Shown piece after piece: positions 12,830 through 24,690 of a stretch of DNA of 64,000 nt. Numbering within the stretch: position 1 is the stretch's first letter; each line of letters opens with the position of its first letter. Source of the stretch: Euryodendron excelsum (taxonomy: Eukaryota > Streptophyta > Magnoliopsida > Ericales > Pentaphylacaceae); the NCBI GenBank assembly GCA_033060915.1, contig CM065382.1:5026001-5090000 (forward strand), read 5' to 3'. The notes under the pieces are model-generated. The model saw only the letters and a list, made by a program, of their open reading frames with translations, did no database searches and had not been told where the DNA came from. A program made the position numbers and the translations under genes.

Positions 12830-13469
12830 AGTCAATTAATCTCACAGAATATACATTTAAGATAGGAAAACATTGATAGATTGGCTAGATTCCTATTTCA
12901 GACGATGTAGAGAAATCACAAGTTGGTACTTGTAGGTGGGATTTTTCGGAAAGGCCTGACCGATCACTCAAGCCAATGTTGATGAGTTCAAACTCTCTAC
13001 AAGAAAGAATAGTTAGAATGGGTTGACCCTTCTTGGGCCAATCACACTCCGATAATTAAGTTAGCAAGCTTAATCAATATTTGAATAGATAAAAGTCGTA
13101 TATACTTGGAGTCAAAATGTCCATACCTGGCTCTTGAGGTCTTTGGTATTTATAGTGTGATCGATAGAGTGTTTTGCCCCTGGCCTACCAGAATGTCAGC
13201 ATGCCCTGTTGGGTAGGCTTCATCATTTACCGTCGATTGACTGCATGCAGGGTCTGCCTTACCGTCGCTCAAGAATCTGGCTAATCGAACATGCAAGTCG
13301 ATGTCGCGTGGGGAGCCGCTGGAGCATTTAATGCTGGTCAACTCTACATTTAATGCTCTGAGACTGTTAGCGGTTTTGACTCTCTTTTCGCAGTTTTGGG
13401 CCTAGGTCGGCGCCAGGTCGGCACATTGGGTCAGACCGTCCTTTAGTACTTGATTTGGGCCACCCGACA
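12830..13469 (-). repeat. Ty3-gypsy-type LTR, solo or truncated
   Basis: Read as minus strand it starts TGTCGGGTGGCCC at 13469. It has a TATA box (ACACTATAAATACC, complement of about 13147-13160), followed by a TTAATTATCGGAGTG...GGCCCAAGAAGGGTC block. That block resembles the 'CGGAGTG..GGC' leader of plant Tat/Athila-like gypsy LTRs. No gag or pol lies alongside, so it is a solo LTR or a fragment. The lower boundary is uncertain; it abuts the broken copia gag at about 12825. Confidence 0.5.
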
Positions 13470-14580
13470 ATCTAGCTTTAATTTGTGTTGATTGGGTCTA
13501 ACTAGATGAATTGAGCTGTATACATTTACCTCACATATTATATTTTCAGAAACATAATTACTTGCAGTGTAGTTTTATACGATTAAATATAGAAAATTAT
13601 TTTACTTGCTCGTGTTTTTGTTAATATCGTATTGTAGATGTTTTTTTTTGTGTATTGAAATAGGGGTTGTAGGGTTAAACAACCGTCAACTAATAAGTAA
13701 AACGAGATCTAAGTGATCTCAATACAGCCATTTGTTCTATGACAATAGACACCATGATCATTGCTGTTCTTATACGAGTAAATTTTTAACAATCCAAATA
13801 GATTAAATAATATTTAAGTCGAGTTCAGTATTTATGACTACAGGCTAGTCGAATTTTAGAGAGTTAAAACTTTATAATACAATATAAATAAATTTAGTTA
13901 GCTATACAACAACCTGACAAAGGTTCCTAATCCTACCGAATATGGATTTGTCAATTCGTTGCTAATGATTCATTAGATTTTACTAATATCTATTATGATT
14001 GTTGAACAGTCGCCAACTAATGTCGACTAATGCTAGAGACACTCATGACCCATTTGAAATTAGTGCTCAATCTATCATTTTTAAAAAAAAGAGTGAAACC
14101 ATTTACTCGCCACACATACAAACAAAAATAGAAATATATACATTACAAATAACTAATTTGATTTAAAGCCTGATTTTTGTATAATTCGCTTGGATAATGA
14201 ACATTCACATATTATGGTAGTGGTCTAGACACACTAGGAAAAATTAAAGAAAATCCACAGTTACAAGTGTATGAAATAATACCAAATAACAAATGAAATA
14301 AAGCAGGTAAAAGTAAAACCAATATAATCCTCTCATTTTGAAAAATTTACACCCGGCTCCGGCTCCAGCTGGACCGAGTACTCGTTCGGAATTCAGGGTC
14401 AATTTAATATAGTTTTTTTAATTTTATTTTTTTGATTTATAAATAAAAAATTTAAAATTTTTATTTTTAATAGAATAAAGTAAGCAGCAAAGTAAAAAAA
14501 AATTAAAAAATTAAAAATATTAATTTTTTTATTATAATAAAAAAAACAAAGCTAAAAAACTCAAAAAATCCAATCAAAGG
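13470..14580. other. Intergenic, AT-rich; no gene seen
   Basis: Low-complexity A/T stretches (especially 14400-14560) and no family-like reading frame. The last few hundred bases must contain the EXO84 promoter. Confidence 0.5.
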
Positions 14581-14899
14581 CCCTCAATGTTTTGTTTGAA
14601 TCTTCATCCGAGGCGGAAACGGCCCTTTCAGATTTGGGAGAGCAAAACGCCGACGTGGAAGCCGCGGAGCTATTTTCACGGAAAAATTGGAAAATGCAAG
14701 AAACGGAAAAAGAAAGCAACAAACAAGAAACCAAAATTAGAAACTCCGTCTGATTTGTCTATACGAAGAAACCGAAGTTCAGAGAGAAGAACAGACGAAA
14801 ACGACACAGAATGCTCCAAACCCTACGGTTAGGCGCGTCTTTGGTATCGAATTCACCTCGCAATGTTTCAACAGGGAGCAATACCGCATCAAGGTTTCC

Positions 14900-17800
14900 A
14901 TGGAGGAGTCTTCTTCTTCCATATCGAGATTTCGGTTCCGAGATCACCAACAGATGGACGACGGAAACGCGACGGACGGTCACACCGGTTCGGAGGATTC
15001 GTCGTTGTCCAGCGACGACGACAACGAGCCCGAGCTCGAGTCCATGACCGGGAAGGTATGAGTTCTAGCACCATATTTACTTTGGTTTTCTTTTTACTCT
15101 CTCTTTACAGTCAGAGGTTTCTTCAATAAGATTTACAGTATATTTACCATTCTCCCCTTCCTGTTCGCGGGGAAGGCCACATTGACATTTTGGGAATTAG
15201 GTTAAACTATGACTTGATAATGGAGGAGTATTTGAGAGAGAGAGAGAGAGAGAGAGAGATGAAATATCTAAAATGCTTATGTTTGAACATACTTGATTCC
15301 GAATAATGTGGCTCATATAACAATCAATCATATAAATGCAGATGAAATACTAAATTTTGAAAATTTTGCATCTTAATTCAGCCATAGAGTTCTCATTGCC
15401 CGAGTACAATGTTCGATGTCTACATACTTGATTATGATGTCTATTATGAATTATACTTGAAAATGTCTAGTAAAATCATTGACTATGTGCTTTAGTCACG
15501 GTGTGATTTGCCATGCATTGCAAAGATTCTAGGGTCTCTGCTGATAGACTGCTAAATAATAAAGTGAAAGTGCACAATGTGCGGCCACAGATTGCTTTCT
15601 CAACTAAACATTCACCACAAGTCAATAGGTTTTGTCTCATAGAGAAATGGCAAGGTAAAACTGAAATTACTTTAAATTTATCTGCCTTTTTTTTTTTCTC
15701 TTTTTAATGGAGGTTACGGATATCATCTATCTTCCTTTGTATGACACTGTAAGCTTTTGTTTGTCAATATACACTGTGTCAATTAATCAAATACTTGTAG
15801 TGGTTGGACTCTTTTCATTTCTTGGTGGAGCAATGTCTGTTTAATGTTTCCTTGTTTTGCTCATATAGGGTATTAAGCATCTCTGTTCAGAACTCCTTGA
15901 ACTAAAGAGGGTGTCAGATGAAGACTTTCACAAGAACATATTTTCCAATTATTCAGCCTTTGTCAGGTAACTTACTCATTATGGTACAAAATATAAGGGG
16001 GACAGGGATAATGTGACTCTGGTCCCTCACCTTATTTGCTCACTTTGTTGAAAGGTTTTGTTTGATAATGTAGACCACTTTTTTGGCTTTATGCCAAGTC
16101 AATTTTTCTTTTTACTTGTCACATGGTATATAAAACAAATTATAAATGTCTTTTTTCCCCCTCTCCTTTAATATGAGTGGTCATTGTGGCTATTACAGAA
16201 CATTTCATAGGTATATGTAGTCTCTTAGTTTTCCCATGGAAGTGAGAATTTATCCATGCTTCACATGCTTTGGGAAAAAGAAAAAAAAAAAAAATCCCTT
16301 CTAACATGAGGCCTGGATGCTACATGGTTTGGCCATTTAGGAGGCCTTTATAATTTGGGCTATTGGATCCTAGGCCAGTGCTTCATAAGTCTGTATACTC
16401 GCAATAGTTGCAAGGGGGCAATGGGAAGCTAAGACGTGTATTCTTTATTGTACAGGAACTTATCATCCATTGTTTCCATACTGCATGTAGAATAATGATG
16501 TATGCCACTATAGATGTAGACTATTCATAACTTGGCCAGCCTATTTCACCTATTTTCTTTTGTTTTTCTTCCTTTTTTATCTGTAATTCTTCTAATAAAC
16601 CTGATCAGCAAATAGTGATGCATGCCCCTATGCATTCAGACTATTCAGTATTCACCCTATTTTTTTCTCCGTACAGTTCTTTTGATGACCTCATTGGCAA
16701 ATATTGACATTCTATTACATCTGCAGAATATTTAAAGAAGTGGAAGGCATGGAAAATGAGCTGATGCAGCTGAAACACCATGTCTCAACACAAAAGATAC
16801 TTGTAAAAGAGCTTATAGATGGCATTTATCTAAAAGTTCTATCAAAGGAAACAGTGGAATCTATTATTGGAGAACCTATAGGTGATGAACCATCTCCTCG
16901 AACCATATTAGAGGCTCATGCAGACAATGTTTCAGAAGCCCTAGATATTCTTCTGTCAGAACGAAGATTTGATGAAGCTTTGACAGTCCTAGAATTGGAA
17001 GCTGGAACTTTCCAGGGTATGCAGTTGCAACAAAATCTTACCTTGAATGAGTTAGCATGGTATAACTCTGCAATATCGGAAAGGAGGGCCATGATTGCAG
17101 ATCAACTGAAGCTGGTGGCTGGAAACCCTAGAGTGTCTGCACCAGAACTGCTAAAAGCTTTAGTTGGACTTTGCAGAGTTGGTGACAGTCCTCTTGCAAC
17201 TCAGTTACTGCTTAAATATTACCATTCACGCATTGCATCGGGGATACATGACTTGCAATATTTGAAATCAGCCAATGATGCTTACATTAATGAAATTGCA
17301 AAATTTGTATTTTCAATGATTTCACAAGCTACAATGAGCTTTGTAGTCTTGTACGGAGAAAAAACTACGTATTCTACAGAGCTTATGCAGTGGGCTTATG
17401 AAGAAACCGAATTGTTTGCTGCCTGTTTCAATAAATATGTTCAATCCATTTCAGATATAAGTGGTGGGCTGGTAACAATGGTGGAAGCTGTGCAGTCTGC
17501 ATTGTCATATTGCTTTTTGTTGGAAACTCAGAGAATGGTGTTGCAGCCATGCTTGGTAAAGCATATTCGTCCATGTGTAGAAGAGGTTCTACAGATTCAT
17601 ATAGACCATTTGAAGAAAGTCATTGGTATCTTTTCTTCGAGAGAAGCTTGGGTTGTGGGCAGATATCTTCTATCAGGGATTTTAACCAAAAAGTGCTCTT
17701 CTGTGGTTATTGGGCAGCAGCCGGAATATTGCCTGCTCACTAACAGTGGTCGGAAGTTTGTATCACTGTTGCAGGTATTGGTCCCTTTTTGGAGTAATTT

Positions 17801-20800
17801 AGAGTTTAAAAACAATATGTTACTGTTACCTTGTAGCATACATGGCTACATTGATACTGATGCACATAGGGCATATGGGATTAAGTACGCATGTGTGCAA
17901 CCAAAAATAGGGATCTTGTACTTGGTAAGAATGCTCCCCTTATGTTGAATGATGAAAAGAGAATAGGTCCAAATCTCATACAGGAATGATTTGGAAGATC
18001 TAAAACCAAAAATAGTGGTACTTTCATGCAACAACATAACGGAGGCACTCAATCAATAAAGATTTTGATTGATATCGACTATTAAAATAATTCTGTCATT
18101 TGCCTTGAACTGTTTTTTAGAGAACCTCCTAGCTAAGCAATCCATTCTAGCATGGATAAATATTGTTGCTAGTGTGCACGTAAACACAACTGCTCTGCTC
18201 ATCTGGCTACAAAAATGTTAACTTATGATTTTAGCTTTTAGAAACCTCTTTGAATCTCTTCTTTGAAGATATTATAAAGTACGCTCTGCTTGTGATGCCA
18301 ACAGAAAGTTGAAGCTCTTATTCAGGTCCTTTGGTTAGTATTGGTGCAATGTATGCTTCAGCTGTATCATAATAATTAAGATTTGCTACCTCAACCAGAC
18401 TGAATGATCACATCTTTTAATGCTTTTTTGGTGCCTTATTTTTTCTGTCCCTCCCTCCCCCAGCTGCTCAGTGGGGCAATTTGTGTGCTGATGTTCATGA
18501 CATGGGAACCCCTCCTCCCTTGTTTCTAAGTTGTAAGCCCATAAAATATATTTGTGTTTTGTAACATACGCAACTAAGTTGTTCATAGTTCTTATTATTT
18601 CAGACTATAATGGAAGATGTGTCCCCCTTAGTTTCCATTCAAATGGAAGGTCCTATCCTCAGAGGACTCATGGACCTATTCACAGAGTATATTGCCATCC
18701 TTGAAAGTGCCCTCACCGAGAGATCAAATGGTTTAGAGAAAGGTGGCCCAGGAGTCAATTTAGCAGAGTCACCTGAGCAACAAGTTTCTGTAATAGCCAA
18801 TTTATCAACTCTTGTACAACTTTTCTCCGGCATAATAAGAAGCGTCTTCAAGAGCATCAATCACCTCAATTTCAAAGTTGATAGCTGTATTCTATATATT
18901 CAAGAAGCTTCTGATAAACTCCGAGCTCATTTCTGCCAGCAATTTATATACAAAATAATGTATGGAAGTGGCTGTAGACTTGCACTCGAAACTTGGGTTG
19001 GTGACCAGTGTGATTCTGACACCACTGATGATGTGATGCCCTCTGCTGTTTTTCAGGTATGTCTAAGCATTGAAAATTCCAAGCTTAGTAGAAATGACAT
19101 GCAAAGGTCCTAATTTTAACCTTGGTGTACCTTGTATGTCCTTCAAGTTTCAACTATTTTGAGGACTTGTTCCAAATTTCAAAATTGTGCCATATACAGT
19201 TGCAGCAGTTATCTGAATTGACTTGACAATCTGCTGAAGATTTTAAATTTAGATTGGTTATTTTTATTTTCAGTGTACCACAGGTACATGAGGACATTGT
19301 TCTTCTGCTGCCCTTCCATATTTCCTCCTGCTGCATTTCCTGTTAGAAATCTTTCTAATTGGTGCTCAGCAGAAGCATGACATCGGCAAGTTTGTTTGTT
19401 TATACACAGGTTTTTAATGGGTTATGTTGAAGTATCATGTTAAGAACAAAATTTTCATATTACAGTTGTTTGGGGCTGCTTACTGATCTTTAAGTTTGTT
19501 GCTAGAAGAACATAGATGGGGATATTTGCAGGATTACATCTGAACTTGGTCTTTCAGTTCCAAGCAGTATTTCTAATAATGTAAGCAAGCTGTGCATGCA
19601 CAGCTGCAATGTTACTATGTTAGGAATGGCAATTAAAATATCGGGCCGTACACTGCGTGGAGTATGGTCATGTGGCAAAAGTGAACCGGAAGCCAGGTTA
19701 AAATAGAATGTCTTGGATTAGGTTTCATGAAAATATCCATAGTGGGGTAAAGTATTTAGGTGAAATTGCCATGGTGTTAGCTCGGGACAAATACAAGTGG
19801 TCTTAGAAGTTAAATGGGGTTGCAAGGAGAGCAAAATATACATTTTGAGGAGTACAGTAAGAGTTTGATCTTCCAGATTTTAACTTGCTTTTAATTCCTT
19901 TGTTTCCGTAATATCTAAATTAACTAAAAGGAAAAAATTGAGAAAGAGGAAGCAAGCAAAAGGAGAGTACAAGGATTGTAAAATAATATGGAAAAACAGA
20001 AAATGGTGAGGCTTTTCTCAAATAAAGGGGAGTTTGTGGCATCACATTCTTCTTTTTACTTTCTTAAGCCAAGGTTTACGGGCTGATGGTTGATAGACTC
20101 CAATACCATGGGATACAAAACAAAATTCGTGAAGTATAAAATGTTTCTGTTGTGTATATTACCTTTATGCCCATAACAGAATAAATGCAATTAAAGGTAA
20201 AGCTGTTTAGTAGCAGGGGTCTTTTCGGTTGAAAAGTTTGTGTTGGCCTCATAATCTTCAGACTTCTGCTGTCTACTAGGTAGGCAATTAACTTGTGGTT
20301 GCTTTTTGGCCAAATCATTCTCCTGTTTCTCCTTATCTTCGTACCATCGCAATTGATATTTTATGCTAAACGCAACCAAAGGCCTGCCCCTGTTTGGAGA
20401 CACGCATATCCTTTGATGCTTTTGGATGAATTGAGTGTGAACAAATGATTTTGCAATTCCTTAATGGCATGGGATAGAAGGAAAGACAGAAATCTGGCAA
20501 CAGAAATCATTAAGGCCCATTATGAAAGAGAGCTTAAGGTCCATAGCATCAAGATGTGAAATTTCTTTGCACTGTCAGTTCATCTTATTACGCATGGGTA
20601 AATGGTTTTGTTATGCCATGTTTTAGCTGAGTTTCAATGTTTGATTGTTTTAGACTAAATGCTTATCTGTTATGCCTTTTGCCTTATGCAGACATTAGAG
20701 GGATTTATATTTTCTTTGAAATGGGGGGGGCAGAGGGTGGTGTAAGACAGTTAAATTGAAAGGGATCAAAATTATTCATTGACTTACGATATTTTTGGAG

Positions 20801-23800
20801 TAACATGATCAGGGGTTGTTTTTAGAGCTATTAAAATTAGAAAAACTTGCTGAGGACAACTTTGTTGAAGTGGATTGGTTGCTGGAGCTTATGAGGGAGC
20901 TGATGGAGGCCATATTCATTTCAATTTCAAATAATGAAGAAATATGGACAATTACTGAAGAGGATTTAGCTGTCCAACATTCTGGCAATTTCAAGCAGGT
21001 ATCTATATGTTCCTTTAGTTAAGTACTGGAACAAATTTTGTTCTGCTATAACTTTTTTCTGCATTGTTTGGTCTTATTTTTGATGCTCTGATAAATCCTT
21101 GGCTTTCTTTCTTCCTTCATTAGCTGAGTTCAAAGTTCAAACAGACTCGTCTAATTGCAAGATGCTTGTAGTTGTGATGCATCTGCACGCACAACTGTTT
21201 TGTGGTGTTCAAGCTAATTTTTAACAGACATTGTTTTATCTCAACTATGCGAATTAAAATAATATGAATCCTGTCCCACCAAATGATTCTGCTTAAACCA
21301 ATTTACTTGTTGCATGTTAAATACGTTCATCAGGATTTTAACTGGTGCGAACTTTTGCTCTTCCCCTATCCCCTATGACTTCCTTCCGTATACCAAATCT
21401 CCTTTTCACCTGGATGCGCTTGAGTAAAAGGCTCAATAGACTTATGTTTTCTGACTTCCAGGGTTACTCTAGGTTTTCCTTGGTGCACTCACTTCAACCT
21501 TAGGATTTTAGCATTTCTATTTTCTTCTGATCCTATATGAGACTTTTCCTAGATTTGTGGTCTTACTTATCCGAGTTACCTTATTATGCCTTTAGTATTT
21601 TAATTTTAAGTATGTGATGTTTAAAACACTAGCTCCTACGTGGATATTATGATTTAAAATTCAGAAAACCAGGAATGCATATTGAGTATGATACAAGTAT
21701 CTAGCGTTTTGTTGGTATCTACTCACTTTTTCAAAGTTTCAGTATCTTTGTAAGCCTTAGAATTCGACCCCACCTTGGCAGGCTCAACACTGATTAATGG
21801 CCTTTTTCCCCCCTGATATTCTGTTAAGTTCTTTGGTGCCTTAAATGCATATCTGAGGTGTAAATAAATATGTGATCATTTTGTGCACATGTAATGGTAC
21901 TTGGCCTCCTCTTATTTTCCAGTTGTGTCAAAACCTAACATCAACCCATTACTCTATACTGTAGGTTTCACTAATTCTTTGTTTCACATGATTGATCCTT
22001 TTGTCTGGTTCCTACACGAAAGGTAGTTCAATATAACAGACTATACTCTCTTTGCATTCTCTTTGCTTGGAGATTGCATTTGCTAAATTAGTACCTTAGA
22101 TTTGGTTTGACCTTTGTTGAGCCAGGATTTAATATAAATACATTTATATGTATGTATGTCCTCCCTACTTATATTTTTAGCTCTACTGCCATGATTATTA
22201 TTATATTTTATTTTATAAGCAGCAATGTTCCAGTAATGCTCATTTGTTGGCTGGGATTTTTGGCTAATGGAGTTTTTGTTTCAATAATAGTTTGTTTTGG
22301 ACATGCAATTCCTGGTGGAAATTGCAAGGCGTGGAGGGTACTTCGCCAATAACATGACGACTGCCTCCCTGGCTTTTCTGTCTCGCATGGAATCAGTCTT
22401 CATTTCTGCTGGGTTGGATCCTAGAAGGTAATGCTTCAACTTGCTCAACTGGCTGGATAAAGTGGGAAAAAAAAATACTTGCTCGGCTGGTAATCGCTGC
22501 TAAAAAAGGCATTTATCCTGTGGTTTGTAACTAACTGGGTTGGCTACTCACAGATCCTTTAAAAGGCATCGGAAATTGCTCTATAAAATACTCCCCTTAT
22601 GGACGTGTATAAAACATGATCTCTTCATTCTGTGACCATTCTATTAGTTTTTTTTTTTTTCGAGGTTGAAGAATATGAGTTGTGCAAGAGACATTTGGAT
22701 ATACTAGTTTAAAGAGAAATTTTATGCTGCTGGACTATATAGACTTGATAGTTTAGTGTAATATATTGTCTTTAAGCCTAGCTGCTTGCAATCTGAACAT
22801 GTGAACCGTCTTTGAGCTATTCCGTTTTCTGGGAGACTACTTGCAAATTTTTTCTAGCATGCAGCTATGGGGAACCTACATAATTCATAGTTATGACTTG
22901 ACCATCAGATTAAAGCATTAGATATACCTATAAGTGTTTCCTTCCAACAACAACCATTATGTGGGGTGTATACATTTTGAATGGTGGCTGGTGGTCTGTG
23001 GCAGCGGCTACCAGTTTTTAATCGCTACTAAATCTCCAATGACAAGCATAATATGAAAACTAAAATTTTATTTTGCAAGGATATGTCGCTATTTTGCATG
23101 TTGTGGGAATCAAAATCCATTTCAACTTCACGAGAAAGCTCTGTTTCAATTTTCATTTGGCAAGTTCACTTCCCTCTTTGATAATTTTGATAAGGGGGAT
23201 GGTCCTGGAGCAATTGGTAGACAGTGCCTTTCCAGTGCTTCTTGGAGACATAACTGCTTTCCATAAACTGTTTTCGGATTCCTTTAGAAAACAGTTCCTT
23301 TTTTATTTTGCAGAGATATGATTGACGAAGGATGTGTTATAAATGCTGCTCAAGAAGCCCTTCAAAAGCTGCAAGAGACGAAAGAAACAAAATCACCTCC
23401 GAATGGAACTACAGATGCTCTTGAACTGAAAGCAAAAGAGGGCCACTCTTGGTATGCAAATGACTCGTTTGAGAATGATGACACTATTCGTTTCTCTGGG
23501 AATTCAGTTGAGTCAGCAGAGCCGGTAATAAAAAATGCATCAGAAATTCTCTTTACTAGAGAGACAGAGGTATCAAAGATTGAAGTCATCCCTCCAGAAG
23601 TGGTTGTAGATCTTGAAGGTGATGGTGGTTCTGATGATTGTAGCCCTGTAGACTCTGCTGATGCCATCGTTAAATTAGAAGACACTGAAGCTGAAATTGC
23701 AGCTGATGCCGTGACAAACATGCTACAGAAAATTCGAAAAATCAAATCACCAGAAAACCAGTTGGCTGTTGGTAATGATGGAAAAACTTCTGGGGCATGG

Positions 23801-23944
23801 TTTCTCAAAGAGGATGAGACTAGCAGTCAACAGGACGGGTCTGAGCTAGAAGAGGGTGTCCCAACAGGATCACAGAAAACCTTTGCAGCTATGAAAGAAA
23901 TTGATATGCTGCAAGACGAAGATGAAGACAAGACGCATGTCTAA
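14900..23944 (+). CDS. EXO84C: Exocyst complex subunit EXO84 (EXO84C-like)
   Basis: Subunit of the octameric exocyst that tethers secretory vesicles to the plasma membrane. Exons: 14900-15055, 15869-15966, 16727-17774, 18604-19056, 20813-20998, 22291-22427, 23314-23944. All are GT-AG and the phases join, giving 902 residues. An acidic Ser-rich N terminus is followed by [13 protein letters not shown] and [19 protein letters not shown] (the Vps51/EXO84 coiled-coil region, about 53-115), then the helical EXO84 body to about 690. The last exon is an acidic tail of about 209 residues (SDDCSPVD, then EDEDKTHV). I assign EXO84C from the [19 protein letters not shown] start as I remember that paralogue; A or B is less likely. 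ATGs at 14811 and 14863 precede the chosen start out of frame and would act as upstream ORFs if transcribed. An AATAAG signal lies near 24236. Confidence 0.9.
15234..15259. repeat. (GA)n microsatellite in EXO84 intron 1
   Basis: About 13 GA units in the first intron of the EXO84 gene. Confidence 0.9.
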
Positions 23945-23975
23945 ATGCAAGACGAAGATGAAGACGCATGTCTAA
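23908..23975 (+). repeat. Tandem duplication across the EXO84 stop codon
   Basis: The segment ATGC..AAGACGAAGATGAAGAC..GCATGTCTAA at the end of the coding region is repeated directly after the stop (23945-23975), including a second copy of the stop. The second copy is untranslated. It looks like a small slippage duplication of the acidic C-terminal tail. Confidence 0.8.
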
Positions 23976-24690
23976 AGGCATCGCCAAAAGCAAAACCCAT
24001 ATTAGAAGATCAATAAGGCAGGACTGAGAACAACCAGCAGTGCTAATCAGTTAACCTGATGGGTTTGAGCAACTGTGTTAATTAGAGGTATCACCTGAAA
24101 CATTGATTTTCCACAGAATTTGTGTCATTGTATTAATGGAATCAATATGAGAACTTCAAATATGCGTTGGGAGCCCAGATGCATCATCATCATCAAGTTG
24201 CTTTTATTTTGTTGGACTTGGATGGTTTTGTGGAATGAATAAGATTGGCGAAACGCAGAATTAAGCAGTTTATGCCAAGATGCATTAGCCTTAGCAGCAG
24301 CCTTCTTAGCTTAATATTTCACTCCAGTTCTAGCCAAACTAATGTAACCATTAGAAAAAAGCAGGCGTCTTAACCCTAGTAGCAGCCAAAAAATTGTTTC
24401 ACAATGAGTTGGAACTTGGAAGTCCTGCCACATGAACTAATTGTGATATTGCTAGGCATCTATCAGAAATTCCGTGTTTCCCAATGAAATTCAATAGTTA
24501 TGGTGGAAACTGGAAAATACAATTCAAGAAGAGAGAGAACCTCAATTCAACACATCAACAAGAAACATCAGCTTTATAGATACAGGAACACAAGGGCATC
24601 ACCACAACACCTAAATACAACGATCTCATAAGAAAACTCCAACTTATCTTGTACCCATAGACCAATATGTAACTAAGCGTTTTTGTGATA
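23945..24690. other. Convergent 3' intergenic region EXO84 / MORF2
   Basis: About 750 bp between the two stop codons, holding both 3' untranslated regions. A plus-strand AATAAG near 24236 may serve EXO84. Nothing else was recognised. Confidence 0.5.

Noticed and set aside
17510..17839. Alternate-frame ORFs on both strands within EXO84 exon 3
   Set aside because: Shadows of the 1048-bp coding exon.
23362..23808. Open frame of 148 codons on the minus strand inside EXO84 exon 7
   Set aside because: Antisense shadow of an acidic, well supported coding exon; the translation resembles no family.
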